18,809 nucleotides of DNA from NCBI GenBank assembly GCA_046729215.1, contig JBKPGE010000227.1, forward strand, positions 1-18,809, given 5' to 3'. Below the pieces are notes generated by a model. It did not search any database and was not told where the DNA came from. It saw only the letters and a list, made by a program, of their open reading frames with translations. A program made the translations under genes and the position numbers. Origin of the DNA: JACDAN01 sp046729215. Lineage in GTDB: Bacteria; Actinomycetota; Thermoleophilia; Gaiellales; Gaiellaceae. Below, piece after piece: positions 8,806 to 15,866 of this stretch. Within the stretch, counting starts at the first letter, position 1. Each line of letters opens with the position of its first letter.

Positions 8806-10080
8806 CTAGTCGGCGAGAAGCTGCTCGAAGCGCTCGGCGTCGTCGAACGGCCCGATGAGGGCGAGATTCAGCCCGTTGCGCGCGATCACGTCCTGCGCCA
8901 CCCGCTGGACGTCCTCGACGGTGACCTTGTCCAGCTCGCCGAGGATCTCCTCCGGCTCCGGTGCGCGGCCCTCCAGCACCTCGCGCCGCAACCCGAACAT
9001 GATCATCCCGTGCGGGCTCTCAGTCTGGAGGACGAAGCGCCCCTTGCCCACGTTCTTGGCCTTCTCGAGCTCCTCTTCGGGCACCGGCTCCCTCGCGATC
9101 TTCTTCAACTCACGGGCGATCGTCTCGACCGCCTCGTCGATCCGAGCGATGTCGACGCCGGCCTGCGAGTAGAGCGATCCGGCGTCGGTATACGACTGGT
9201 TCGTCGCGAAGACGTAGTAGGCGAGCCCGCGCCGCTCGCGCACCTCGGTGAAGAGTCGCGAGGACATCCCCGTTCCGAGAACCGTCCCGACGAGTTGGAG
9301 CGCGTACCGATCGGGATGGGTGAGCGGGTAGCTGGGCACCCCGAGGCAGATGTGCGCCTGATCGGACTCCTTCGAGTGCACCTTCACGCGCGGCCCTGAG
9401 CCGTTCGAAGGCACCTCCAACGGAGGCGGGCCGCCGGGATCGCCCGACTCCACCTCGGCGAGGAGCTGCTCGAGCTCATCTCGTACGCTCTCCGGGAAGT
9501 TGCCGGCGACGCCGACGACCATCCGCGGGGCGCGGTACCACTTCTGGACGTACTCCTGGAACGTGTCCCGCGTCGCGGCCCGGACAGTCTCCTTGCGGCC
9601 GATGATGTCCCAACCGAGCGGCGTGTCGCCCCAGAGGAGCTGGTGGTAGACGCCCGAGATGTAGTCCCGCGGCGTGTCGAAGTACATGTTCATCTCCTCG
9701 ATGATCACGCCCTTCTCGCGCTCGATCTCCTCGGGGTCGAACTTCGAGTGCTGAAGCATGTCGACAAGGACGTCGAAGGAGTGCTCGCGATGCTCGGCGG
9801 CGCACTTGACGTAGTAGCCCGTGTACTCCTTGCTCGTGAAGGCGTTGAACTCGGCGCCGATGCCGTCGAGCTCGAGCCCGATCTGCTGCGCGGTCGGGCG
9901 CCGCTCGGTGCCCTTGAAAAACATGTGCTCGGCGAAGTGAGCGATCCCGCTCGTGTCGGGCGTCTCGTAGCGCGAGCCGGCGGCGAACATGATGAAGCAA
10001 GCCACCGACTGCACCTGCGGCATAGGTGCCGCCAGCAGCCGCACCCCGTTGGACATGGTTTCCCGCTTGAACACGCTCAT
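8806..10080 (-). CDS. M16 family zinc peptidase (processing peptidase-like)
   Basis: This 424-residue protein has the inverted zinc motif HFAEH (His48, Glu51, His52) and the third zinc ligand Glu128 in IIEEMNMY, 76 residues later, which is the spacing expected for the family. The N-terminal M16 domain is followed by the inactive C-terminal half containing the RRGLAYYVFA motif (R-R-G-L-A-Y). Bacterial members of this length are related to mitochondrial processing peptidase beta and degrade or process peptides, often as dimers; the substrate here is unknown. No signal peptide is seen. ATG 10080 was preferred over the in-frame ATG at 10101 because GGAG lies eight bases before it and homology begins at once. 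It stands downstream of the thioesterase on the same strand, with a hairpin between them. Confidence 0.93.
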   Translation of the reverse strand: MSVFKRETMSNGVRLLAAPMPQVQSVACFIMFAAGSRYETPDTSGIAHFAEHMFFKGTERRPTAQQIGLELDGIGAEFNAFTSKEYTGYYVKCAAEHREHSFDVLVDMLQHSKFDPEEIEREKGVIIEEMNMYFDTPRDYISGVYHQLLWGDTPLGWDIIGRKETVRAATRDTFQEYVQKWYRAPRMVVGVAGNFPESVRDELEQLLAEVESGDPGGPPPLEVPSNGSGPRVKVHSKESDQAHICLGVPSYPLTHPDRYALQLVGTVLGTGMSSRLFTEVRERRGLAYYVFATNQSYTDAGSLYSQAGVDIARIDEAVETIARELKKIAREPVPEEELEKAKNVGKGRFVLQTESPHGMIMFGLRREVLEGRAPEPEEILGELDKVTVEDVQRVAQDVIARNGLNLALIGPFDDAERFEQLLAD

Positions 10081-10125
10081 AGCCAGAACTCCAGACGCCA
10101 ATCGTGTCGACCGGTCATTTCAGAC

Positions 10126-10152
10126 GGCCGCACGGGCAAAGCCCGCACGGCC
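10126..10152. terminator. GC-rich hairpin between thioesterase and M16 peptidase genes
   Basis: GGCCGCACGGGC (10126-10137) folds back on GCCCGCACGGCC (10141-10152) with an AAA loop; 10 of 12 positions pair, with a two-base internal bulge. It lies 26 bases past the thioesterase stop and 46 bases before the peptidase start. It may end the thioesterase transcript; there is no T-tract. Confidence 0.45.
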
Positions 10153-10177
10153 TGATGGAGACATCGCAAGCGACGTC

Positions 10178-10576
10178 TCATACGGGAACTCCCTCGAGCA
10201 CCTCGCGCCATTCGGGCGGAAGCTCTCTCGAGCTCGCTGTCGTGTAGTCGTAGGCGACCAGGACGAACCTGCCCTCGGCCGCCAGCGTTCCGTCGGCTCG
10301 GACCTCGTGCTCGAGATCGAAGCTCTTCCGCCCGATCCGGCCCGGCCGGACGCCGATCTCGACCTCCTGGCCGAGCTCGATCGGCGACCGGAAGTCGACC
10401 TCGGCTCGGCCGAGAATCAGCCCCTCGAGCGGGTTGCGGCCGAGGCCGAGCGATGTGAGGAACGCGAGGCGCGCGGACTCCATGTAGGTCATGAAGACGG
10501 CGTTGTTGACGTGGCCCATGCCGTCCAGATCGCGAAAACGCACCGATTCCCGGTGCACGAAGTCGAAGCCGTCCAC
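10178..10576 (-). CDS. Acyl-CoA thioesterase, 4HBT hotdog fold
   Basis: The protein is about 132 residues, the typical length of a single hotdog domain. The active-site stretch RFRDLDGMGHVNN (residues 13-25) is the classic 4-hydroxybenzoyl-CoA thioesterase/YbgC/FadM-type motif, with Asp18 as likely nucleophile or base and the GHVNN turn. It is followed by the FMTYMESAR helix and the strands RAEVDFRSPIELGQEVEI. It should hydrolyse an acyl-CoA thioester in the cytoplasm; the acyl group cannot be told. I chose GTG 10576: TAGCAT ends seven bases before it, as for a leaderless message, and homology starts within ten residues. An upstream in-frame ATG at 10684 would overlap the divergent gene and add 36 basic, non-family residues, so it is rejected. 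Confidence 0.85.
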   Translation of the reverse strand: MDGFDFVHRESVRFRDLDGMGHVNNAVFMTYMESARLAFLTSLGLGRNPLEGLILGRAEVDFRSPIELGQEVEIGVRPGRIGRKSFDLEHEVRADGTLAAEGRFVLVAYDYTTASSRELPPEWREVLEGVPV

Positions 10577-10603
10577 CGGCCGGATGCTATAGACCACCCG
10601 ATG
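10574..10603. promoter_or_regulatory. Back-to-back leaderless promoters sharing one TATA core
   Basis: On the plus strand TATAGA (10588-10593) is followed by seven bases and the ATG at 10601. On the minus strand TAGCAT (10589-10584), part of TATAGCAT, is followed by seven bases and the GTG at 10576. The two -10 boxes overlap on the same TATA, so the polymerases would compete. There is no Shine-Dalgarno sequence on either side. Confidence 0.55.
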
Positions 10604-11446
10604 CCCGGCGAGAAGACGCGAGCGGCGATGGCGGCGCAGCCCGACTGGCTCCGGCTGGTTCCGACCGAGGAGCGGTTTCCGCATGGTCGCCTGCTGTTCA
10701 CCGGCTGCGGGACGTCATTCCATGCCGCCCAGACAGGCGGCGACGCGGTGCAGGCGCTCGACCTCGTCCTTCAGCCCGAGCGGGACGCCGACCTCTTGGT
10801 GGCGATCAGCCACGAGGGGACGACAAGAATGACGCTTGAGGCCGTCCGCGCTTGGCGCGGCCCGACATGGCTCATCACCGGCGCTCAGAAGAGCCCACTC
10901 GCCGAGGAGTCCGACCACGTCATCGTGGCGGCGCCCGAGATCGAGCAGAGCTGGTGCCACACCGCGAGCTACACGGCAGCGGTGGCGACGCTGGCAGCGC
11001 TTCGCGGCGAGGACGTGTCGTGGCTTCCGGACGCCGTTGCCCAAGCGCTCGAGCAGGACGTCGGCGAGCCGCCTGGAGGTCGCGTGCTCGTGGCGGGCGC
11101 AGGTAGCGCTTGGCCCACGGCGCAGGAGGCCGTCCTGAAGCTGCGGGAAGGCGCGCATCTCCCGGCGGAGGCGCAGCACACCGAGCAGCTCCTCCACGGC
11201 CACCTCGCCGCGATCGACGAGACGGTCCGCGCCTACGTCATCGACGTAGGGCGCGCCGCCGACGCCGCTCGCGCCCTCGACGTGCTCGGCTGTGAGACGA
11301 CGCTCGTCCCGAGCGTGCATCCCGTCGTCGACATCGTCTTCTTCCAGCTGCTGACGGTCGCCGCCGCCGATGCGCGCGGCGTCGACCCCGACCCGATACG
11401 AACCGACGACGAGCGCTGGAAGCTCGCGCGAGCCGCATACGAGTGA
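10601..11446 (+). CDS. Double SIS-domain protein, GlmS/AgaS-like sugar-phosphate isomerase or deaminase
   Basis: This 281-residue protein is built of two SIS domains. The first has the sugar-phosphate loop FTGCGTSFHAA (33-43) and AISHEGTT (the S-x-S/G-x-T phosphate motif). The second starts near residue 159 with VLVAGAGSAWPTAQEAVLKL and the AEAQHTEQLLHGHLAAID region, corresponding to the AEA..ELKHGP segment of the GlmS isomerase half. The glutaminase domain of GlmS is absent, so it probably isomerises or deaminates an amino-sugar phosphate, or acts as a fructosamine-type deglycase; the substrate is unknown. The ATG at 10601 is seven bases after TATAGA and yields a TR..M..QP..W start typical of the family. 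It diverges from the thioesterase gene. Confidence 0.87.
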   Translation: MPGEKTRAAMAAQPDWLRLVPTEERFPHGRLLFTGCGTSFHAAQTGGDAVQALDLVLQPERDADLLVAISHEGTTRMTLEAVRAWRGPTWLITGAQKSPLAEESDHVIVAAPEIEQSWCHTASYTAAVATLAALRGEDVSWLPDAVAQALEQDVGEPPGGRVLVAGAGSAWPTAQEAVLKLREGAHLPAEAQHTEQLLHGHLAAIDETVRAYVIDVGRAADAARALDVLGCETTLVPSVHPVVDIVFFQLLTVAAADARGVDPDPIRTDDERWKLARAAYE

Positions 11447-11451
11447 CGCGA

Positions 11452-11480
11452 CGGGAGGGGCGGGCCGCGGCTCCCTCCCG
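11452..11480. terminator. Hairpin 1 of a convergent double-hairpin terminator
   Basis: CGGGAGGG (11452-11459) and CCCTCCCG (11473-11480) form a perfect 8-bp stem with a 13-base loop, six bases past the SIS-gene stop. It sits between two converging genes and lacks a T-tract on either side. Confidence 0.6.
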
Positions 11481-11482
11481 CC

Positions 11483-11500
11483 GGCTGCGCTACCGCAGCC
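11483..11500. terminator. Hairpin 2 of a convergent double-hairpin terminator
   Basis: GGCTGCG (11483-11489) and CGCAGCC (11494-11500) form a perfect 7-bp stem with a four-base loop. It lies 13 bases beyond the stop of the minus-strand beta-propeller gene, so with the first hairpin it can serve both directions. Confidence 0.6.
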
Positions 11501-11513
11501 TCATCAACGTGGG

Positions 11514-12563
11514 CTAGTCGTCGTCGTCCTCGTCGGGGGCGCGGTCGACTCCGTGTGGCCTACCCGGGTAGCCGAGTGTCCCGACGACCTGATTTCCAGC
11601 CCGGTGGTCGATCACGGCGACGCCGGGACTCGACCCACCTTCGTACGCCGCGAACGTGAACCGCCCATTGTGCGACGTCCACTGATGTCCCGCGACCGTC
11701 GTCGTGTCGAGCAGCGGCCCGATCCGGACGAGCTCGTAGTCAAACGTCCCCGTGTCGACGACGGCGACCTGTGCGGGCGTCGTGCGGAGGCCGACAGTGA
11801 GTTGCCGACCGTGACGGGAGAGTCGCAACGTGTCCGGAAGGTTCAGCGACAGCACGTCGGTATAACCGTCGTGGCGCACCAGGTCGATCGCGGCTAGCCG
11901 GTTCGCCGTACGCCGGCTGACGTAAGCCGTCTCGCCGTCACGAGTCACGGCGAGCTCGTGTGCGGCCGGCACGCTCAGCCTCCAGAGCACCTCTCCGGTA
12001 CGTGGGTCGAGAGCGATGACCTCGCCGGACGCGTCGCTCGCGACGTAGAGGGTCCTTCCGTTCGGAGCGAAGACGCCCGCGTGCGCCCTCCCGTTCGTCG
12101 TCGCCGCGTTCGTGTCCCACGTGCCGAGCAGCGTGTCGGTGCAGGTGTCGACGACGGCGACCAGGTCGGTTCCGTACATGCCGAAGGCGACGAGCCTGCC
12201 GCTGCGCGTCGTGTGCACGTGATGCGGTCGAGAGCCCGCCGGCAACTCGATCCGGTCGATGACGGTGCCCTTTCCCGGATCGACGATCGCAATCGCCGGC
12301 GGCGTCCGGAGCTCCTCAGCGACGTAGAGTTTGCCGCGAGCGTATGCGAGGTCGCCGGGCTGTGACCCGGGGCTCATCGTCACGGTCTTGACGGCTTCTC
12401 CGCTGGTTGCGTCGAAGCCGCGGATTGAGTCAGCGCCGCGATTCGCGACCCAGATCGTCCCTTCGATGTTGGTGAGTCGATCCGGCGAGTCTGCGGCGGC
12501 GACCGCCACAGTCGCTGCGAGGACGGTCGTGCACAGCGCTGAGAGCAGCGCAAGTCTGCGCAT
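11514..12563 (-). CDS. Secreted YVTN-type beta-propeller protein
   Basis: This 349-residue protein starts with a clear Sec signal peptide (MRRLALLSALCTTVLAATVAV, ending near AVAAADS), so it is exported. The body consists of repeated blades of the kind IWVANRGADSI, LYVAEELRTP, LVAVVDTCTDTLLGTW, LYVASDASGEVIALDPRTGEV and AYVSRRTANRLAAIDL, the pattern of seven-bladed YVTN/NHL-like propellers. It ends in an acidic DEDDDD tail. No catalytic residues are evident; a binding or scaffold role outside the cell is plausible. ATG 12563 is strongly supported by AGGAGGT (12570-12576) six bases upstream; the longer reading to 12731 would run over the LysR start and bury the signal peptide. It diverges from the LysR gene, which may control it. 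Confidence 0.88.
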   Translation of the reverse strand: MRRLALLSALCTTVLAATVAVAAADSPDRLTNIEGTIWVANRGADSIRGFDATSGEAVKTVTMSPGSQPGDLAYARGKLYVAEELRTPPAIAIVDPGKGTVIDRIELPAGSRPHHVHTTRSGRLVAFGMYGTDLVAVVDTCTDTLLGTWDTNAATTNGRAHAGVFAPNGRTLYVASDASGEVIALDPRTGEVLWRLSVPAAHELAVTRDGETAYVSRRTANRLAAIDLVRHDGYTDVLSLNLPDTLRLSRHGRQLTVGLRTTPAQVAVVDTGTFDYELVRIGPLLDTTTVAGHQWTSHNGRFTFAAYEGGSSPGVAVIDHRAGNQVVGTLGYPGRPHGVDRAPDEDDDD

Positions 12564-12693
12564 GGCGGTACCTCCTGCGGTAGCGCTCTCGGCGGCCGTG
12601 GGAGATCGCCGCCGTTGGGCTTTCGGCCGACGGTACGCCGCTGCGTTACGCAACTCAAATACATGTTGGGCCTGTCTTCTATAACTCCAGGTA
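12564..12693. promoter_or_regulatory. Divergent control region of the beta-propeller and LysR genes
   Basis: The 130 bases hold the perfect palindrome TGCGTTACGCA (12642-12652), a candidate LysR-type operator about 41 bases before the LysR start. TATAAC (12680-12685) ends eight bases before the LysR ATG, so that transcript may be leaderless. On the other side a strong AGGAGGT (12570-12576) serves the propeller gene. The assignment of the palindrome to this LysR is inferred from the usual divergent layout. Confidence 0.5.
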
Positions 12694-13716
12694 ATGCGCC
12701 TTGAGTCGCGGCTCCGCGCGTTTGCCGCCATCGCCCGCTCCGGGTCGATCTCGAGTGCGGCGAAGGAGCTCTACGTCAGCCAGCCGGCGATCTCGAAGCA
12801 TCTCGCATCACTCGAAGCCGAGACTGGGCAGACGCTGGTCACTCGTGGCCGCGAGGGAGCGGGCCTCACGCCGGCCGGCGAGCTACTCGCGGACTTCGTA
12901 CTCCGCGCCGAGGCGCTCCTCGCGAATGCCGAGCGAGCTCTCGCGAGCGCAGACAGGCAGACGGGCATACTCTCGATCGCCGCCTCGGGGATTCCGGGGA
13001 CTTACCTGCTGCCCGAGCTCTTGGGCCGGTTCCGTGAACAACATCCGGGCGTGGAGCTCGCGCTCGACGTAACGACCTCGGAGGGCGCGCTCGAGCTTGT
13101 GCGCGCGCATCGCGTCGAGCTCGCCGTCGTCGGGGGCTTGACCGTGCCGGCGGAGCTCGAGAGCGAGCCGCTGCGTGACGACGTCGTCGTGCTCGTCGGT
13201 CCGCCGTCGCTCGGCGGACAACGGCTGCGACCGAAGGATCTCGAGGGCCTGACCTGGGTTTCGCGCGAGGAGGGGTCGGCCACACGAGCGGCGGTCGAGA
13301 CCGCGCGCTGGGAGCTGGGGCTGCATGCTGTTCCAACACTCGAGCTCCAATCGTGGGAGGCCGTAAAGCTGGCGGTCGGAAAGGGTGCAGGGATCGCGGC
13401 GATCAGCCGACTGGCGCTCGACCTCGAGCTGGAGTCCCGCAATCTGGTCGTCCTCGACGTGCCCCGCTGGCGAGTGACCCGGACGATCTCCGTCGTTCGG
13501 CCTCGCGGCGTTCCGCTGACTGCGCCCGCCGACCGTTTCCTGGAGCTGCTGCGAGAGACGTTCGTCGTTGGGAGGGCGCCGCCGAACTCGAACTCGCCGC
13601 GGCGTCCGGGTCAGAAGTCACCGCCACCTCCGCCGTCCCCACCTCCGAAATCGCCGCCGCCGCCGAAGTCGCCTGCGCCGAAGTCGCCGCCGCCGGCGCC
13701 CGGTATCGCCGCCTGA
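12694..13716 (+). CDS. LysR-family transcriptional regulator with Pro-rich tail
   Basis: This 340-residue protein has an N-terminal winged helix-turn-helix (about residues 1-60, with GSISSAAKELYVSQPAISKH as the HTH) and a LysR substrate-binding domain from about residue 90 (LSIAASGIPGTYLLPELLGRF) to about 295 (RFLELLRETF). Family proteins normally end here. This one continues for about 45 residues, the last 35 being a run of Pro, Lys and Ser (KSPPPP-type) ending GIAA. That tail is encoded by the antisense of the Gly-rich C-terminus of the converging gene. The extension could be a read-on after loss of the old stop. The effector is unknown; likely targets are its own promoter and the divergent propeller gene. 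The ATG lies eight bases after TATAAC. Confidence 0.92.
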   Translation: MRLESRLRAFAAIARSGSISSAAKELYVSQPAISKHLASLEAETGQTLVTRGREGAGLTPAGELLADFVLRAEALLANAERALASADRQTGILSIAASGIPGTYLLPELLGRFREQHPGVELALDVTTSEGALELVRAHRVELAVVGGLTVPAELESEPLRDDVVVLVGPPSLGGQRLRPKDLEGLTWVSREEGSATRAAVETARWELGLHAVPTLELQSWEAVKLAVGKGAGIAAISRLALDLELESRNLVVLDVPRWRVTRTISVVRPRGVPLTAPADRFLELLRETFVVGRAPPNSNSPRRPGQKSPPPPPSPPPKSPPPPKSPAPKSPPPAPGIAA

Positions 13717-14837
13717 GCCTGATCGGCGAACGCGGAGGACACGGCCCCCGCGGCCGCGCCCCCGAAGAACCCCATGGTCCACGGCTCGTAATAGGAAGGA
13801 GCGTCCCAGAACACCCGCCTCTCTCGGCCGACCGGCACCGTGCGAGTCTCGGGCTCCTCTCCGGCTGCGATGCGCGCCGCGTCTCGCTCGCAGGCCGGCA
13901 CCTTGGTCAACCCGCCGTAGGGCAACTCCCAGACGACGTCCCTGACCGATGGCCCGTGGCGGGGGTCGAAGAAGCACGGCGGCCGCGGCTCCGGTGCCGG
14001 CTTGCGCTCGAGCAGCGCCTTCGCAGTGGCCATCTCGAAGCGCGCCTCCGCGAGGTTGGAGCTCACCGCGCCCAGGTCACGCGGAGACCGCGCGCGATCG
14101 AACCGGTCGTCCGCTCGTTGATAGGCGTTCATTGCGCGCACATACGCCTCCTTCGCCTCCGGGTCTCGCTCGACCCCTTCATCGAGCTCGCTGACATCCT
14201 CGGCGAGCGCAACGAGGTCCTCGCGCGCCGCCGCCTTCACATCGGCGAGCTCCTGAGCCCGGCGCTGTCGGGTGCGGAGCACACGTAAGCCGATCAAACC
14301 GGCAGCGGCGGCGCCCAGGACGAGCAGCCAAGTCGGCAGTCCACTACCGCCGCCGGATGCCGGCTCGGGCTGCGATCGCCGCGCCTCACCTACGCGGCGG
14401 ACGAAGTCGGAGAGCACTGCAAAGACGCCGTCAGGTCGATGAGCGCGGAACGCCTCGGTCGCAAGGTCGCCTGCCGGAACGTCACGATTCACGGCTCGGA
14501 ACTGGTTTCCGACGATGACGGCGTGGACGGTCGGCGGATTGCTCGTGACGATGCGCCGGTTCAGCTCGAGCACCACGCCCGTCGCCGTTCCGTCCGCCTC
14601 GTCGCGTGCGGCCGCGGGAAGGATGGCGATGTACATCGGTCCTCGCGCATCACGCTCGATCTGGCGCTCCAAGCGTCGAGCCTCACCCGGCGTCAGAAGC
14701 TTGTTGCCAGGATCGACGTAGACCGACTGACCGCGCGCCGCGTCGGCCGCTCGGTCGATGATCGGCGTCTGGGCGCCAGGGGCGGGCGTGGCAAAAACGA
14801 GCGCGGCTAGCGCGACTACGGTCAGCCTCGGCGCCAT
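13611..14837 (-). CDS. Exported single-pass membrane protein with coiled coil and Gly-rich C-terminal tail
   Basis: This 408-residue protein has a signal peptide (residues 1 to about 22, ATPAPGA before the cut), an extracytoplasmic domain of about 140 residues, a Gly/Ser linker and a transmembrane helix at about 167-187 (LPTWLLVLGAAAAGLIGL). A charged, helical, probably coiled-coil region (190-280) follows, then PPCFFDPRHGPS and VPACERDAARI with two cysteines, and a tail of GGGDF-type repeats from about 373. The layout resembles TPM-domain proteins, whose tails are similarly Gly-rich, but I cannot confirm the fold. Function unknown. The ATG overlaps the SDR gene stop by 16 bases, implying one operon. 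Its last 106 bases are antisense to the LysR gene. Confidence 0.8.
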   Translation of the reverse strand: MAPRLTVVALAALVFATPAPGAQTPIIDRAADAARGQSVYVDPGNKLLTPGEARRLERQIERDARGPMYIAILPAAARDEADGTATGVVLELNRRIVTSNPPTVHAVIVGNQFRAVNRDVPAGDLATEAFRAHRPDGVFAVLSDFVRRVGEARRSQPEPASGGGSGLPTWLLVLGAAAAGLIGLRVLRTRQRRAQELADVKAAAREDLVALAEDVSELDEGVERDPEAKEAYVRAMNAYQRADDRFDRARSPRDLGAVSSNLAEARFEMATAKALLERKPAPEPRPPCFFDPRHGPSVRDVVWELPYGGLTKVPACERDAARIAAGEEPETRTVPVGRERRVFWDAPSYYEPWTMGFFGGAAAGAVSSAFADQAQAAIPGAGGGDFGAGDFGGGGDFGGGDGGGGGDF

Positions 14838-15787
14838 AGCTCGATCAGCTCCCGTTCCCGCTCGGGCTTGAGCCCGACGTCGTCCGTAGTGTCGGCGAGA
14901 TCAAGCGTCGCCGCAACTGTCTCGTCGAGCGGACGGAAGACCAACCCTGCGGCGACGGCGCGAGACACGTCGGCCCGAATCATCCCCGTCGAGTCGGGAT
15001 CCCGGAGCCAGAGCGGCAGCTCCATCCACTCGCCGACGCCGCGGCTCGCGAGGAAGTCCGAGTCGATCCAGACCGGTTGCCCGTTGGACCTCGTGACGCG
15101 CACACACGAGTCGACGACCTCGCCCCAGGTCACGCCGGGATGGGTTGCGTTGAACGCGCCCGACTGCCCCAGCTCGAGGAGCTCGACCATCCACGCGCCG
15201 AGATCCCGAACATCCACGAACTGGACTCGCTCCTCCGGCGGGCCCGGAACGACGAACTCGCCGCCGCGGGCGATCCGATGCGGCCAGTACGTGAAGCGGC
15301 CGGTCGGGTCGTGCGGGCCGACGATCAGTCCGGGACGGACGATCAGCCCGCGCTCGCCGTAGACCTCGGTGACGACGTCCTCACAGAGCGCCTTGAGCGC
15401 ACCGTAGTTCCCGTAGCCCGGAAGCATCTGGTCGTTCGGCATCCCGCCCAGCTCGGCGCGCCTCGAGTCCTCGGTCGGGCCCTCGCTCAAGTCCGCGTAC
15501 ACCGAGATGCTCGAGACGAACAGGTAGCGGTGCACCGAATCGCGCAGCGCCTCCGTCGAGGCGCGCACGACGCCCGGGAACATGCCGGAGGTGTCGATGA
15601 CGGCGTCCCACTCGCCGGACGGAATCGGATCGACGGCGCGATCGCCCAGCAGCTTCTCCACCTCGGGGAAAAGGTCGGGGTTGGTCTGTCCGCGGTTGAA
15701 GAGCGTGACGTCGTGGCCGCGCTCGAGGGCCGCCTCGACCGCGGCTCTACCGAGGAACTGGGTACCACCGAGAACCAGGAGTTTCAC
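14822..15787 (-). CDS. NAD-dependent epimerase/dehydratase-like extended SDR
   Basis: This 321-residue protein begins with a Rossmann fold (KLLVLGGTQFLG, the GxxxFxG-type dinucleotide loop at 7-13) and NRG at 31-33. Later come the serine of LFVSSISVYAD (about 93) and the Tyr128-x3-Lys132 catalytic pair in YGALK. The C-terminal substrate part includes RPGLIVGPHDPTGRF and VQFVDVRDLGAWM, typical of extended or atypical SDRs acting on nucleotide sugars or as reductases. The substrate is not evident. GTG 15787 was taken because the Rossmann strand begins directly; no good ribosome-binding site is seen. It is the first gene of a pair with the Gly-rich membrane protein and diverges from the MscS gene. 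Confidence 0.88.
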   Translation of the reverse strand: MKLLVLGGTQFLGRAAVEAALERGHDVTLFNRGQTNPDLFPEVEKLLGDRAVDPIPSGEWDAVIDTSGMFPGVVRASTEALRDSVHRYLFVSSISVYADLSEGPTEDSRRAELGGMPNDQMLPGYGNYGALKALCEDVVTEVYGERGLIVRPGLIVGPHDPTGRFTYWPHRIARGGEFVVPGPPEERVQFVDVRDLGAWMVELLELGQSGAFNATHPGVTWGEVVDSCVRVTRSNGQPVWIDSDFLASRGVGEWMELPLWLRDPDSTGMIRADVSRAVAAGLVFRPLDETVAATLDLADTTDDVGLKPERERELIELWRRG

Positions 15788-15866
15788 GATGTGGTGAACG
15801 CTCGTAAGGATTGTTTGAAACGGCTTGTGTGAGCCGAGGCCGCCTCGCTAGCTTGGCAGCAGCCCT
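15788..15866. promoter_or_regulatory. Divergent intergenic region, SDR and MscS genes
   Basis: These 79 bases must hold both promoters. For the MscS gene, TAGCTT (15849-15854) ends 12 bases before the ATG, fitting a very short leader. I find no convincing box for the SDR gene and no Shine-Dalgarno sequence for either. Confidence 0.3.

Noticed and set aside
9989..10600. N-terminal extension of the SIS protein by about 204 codons
   Set aside because: The extension is antisense to the thioesterase and M16 start, and has no SIS homology. Family similarity begins at the ATG at 10601, directly after a -10 box.
12564..12731. Longer start for the beta-propeller protein at 12731
   Set aside because: It would place 56 residues before a textbook signal peptide and overlap the LysR start. 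AGGAGGT supports 12563.
13611..13716. Pro-rich or Gly-rich repeat as a tandem-repeat array or CRISPR-like element
   Set aside because: The repeats are short, irregular and codon-phased in both genes, with no spacers.
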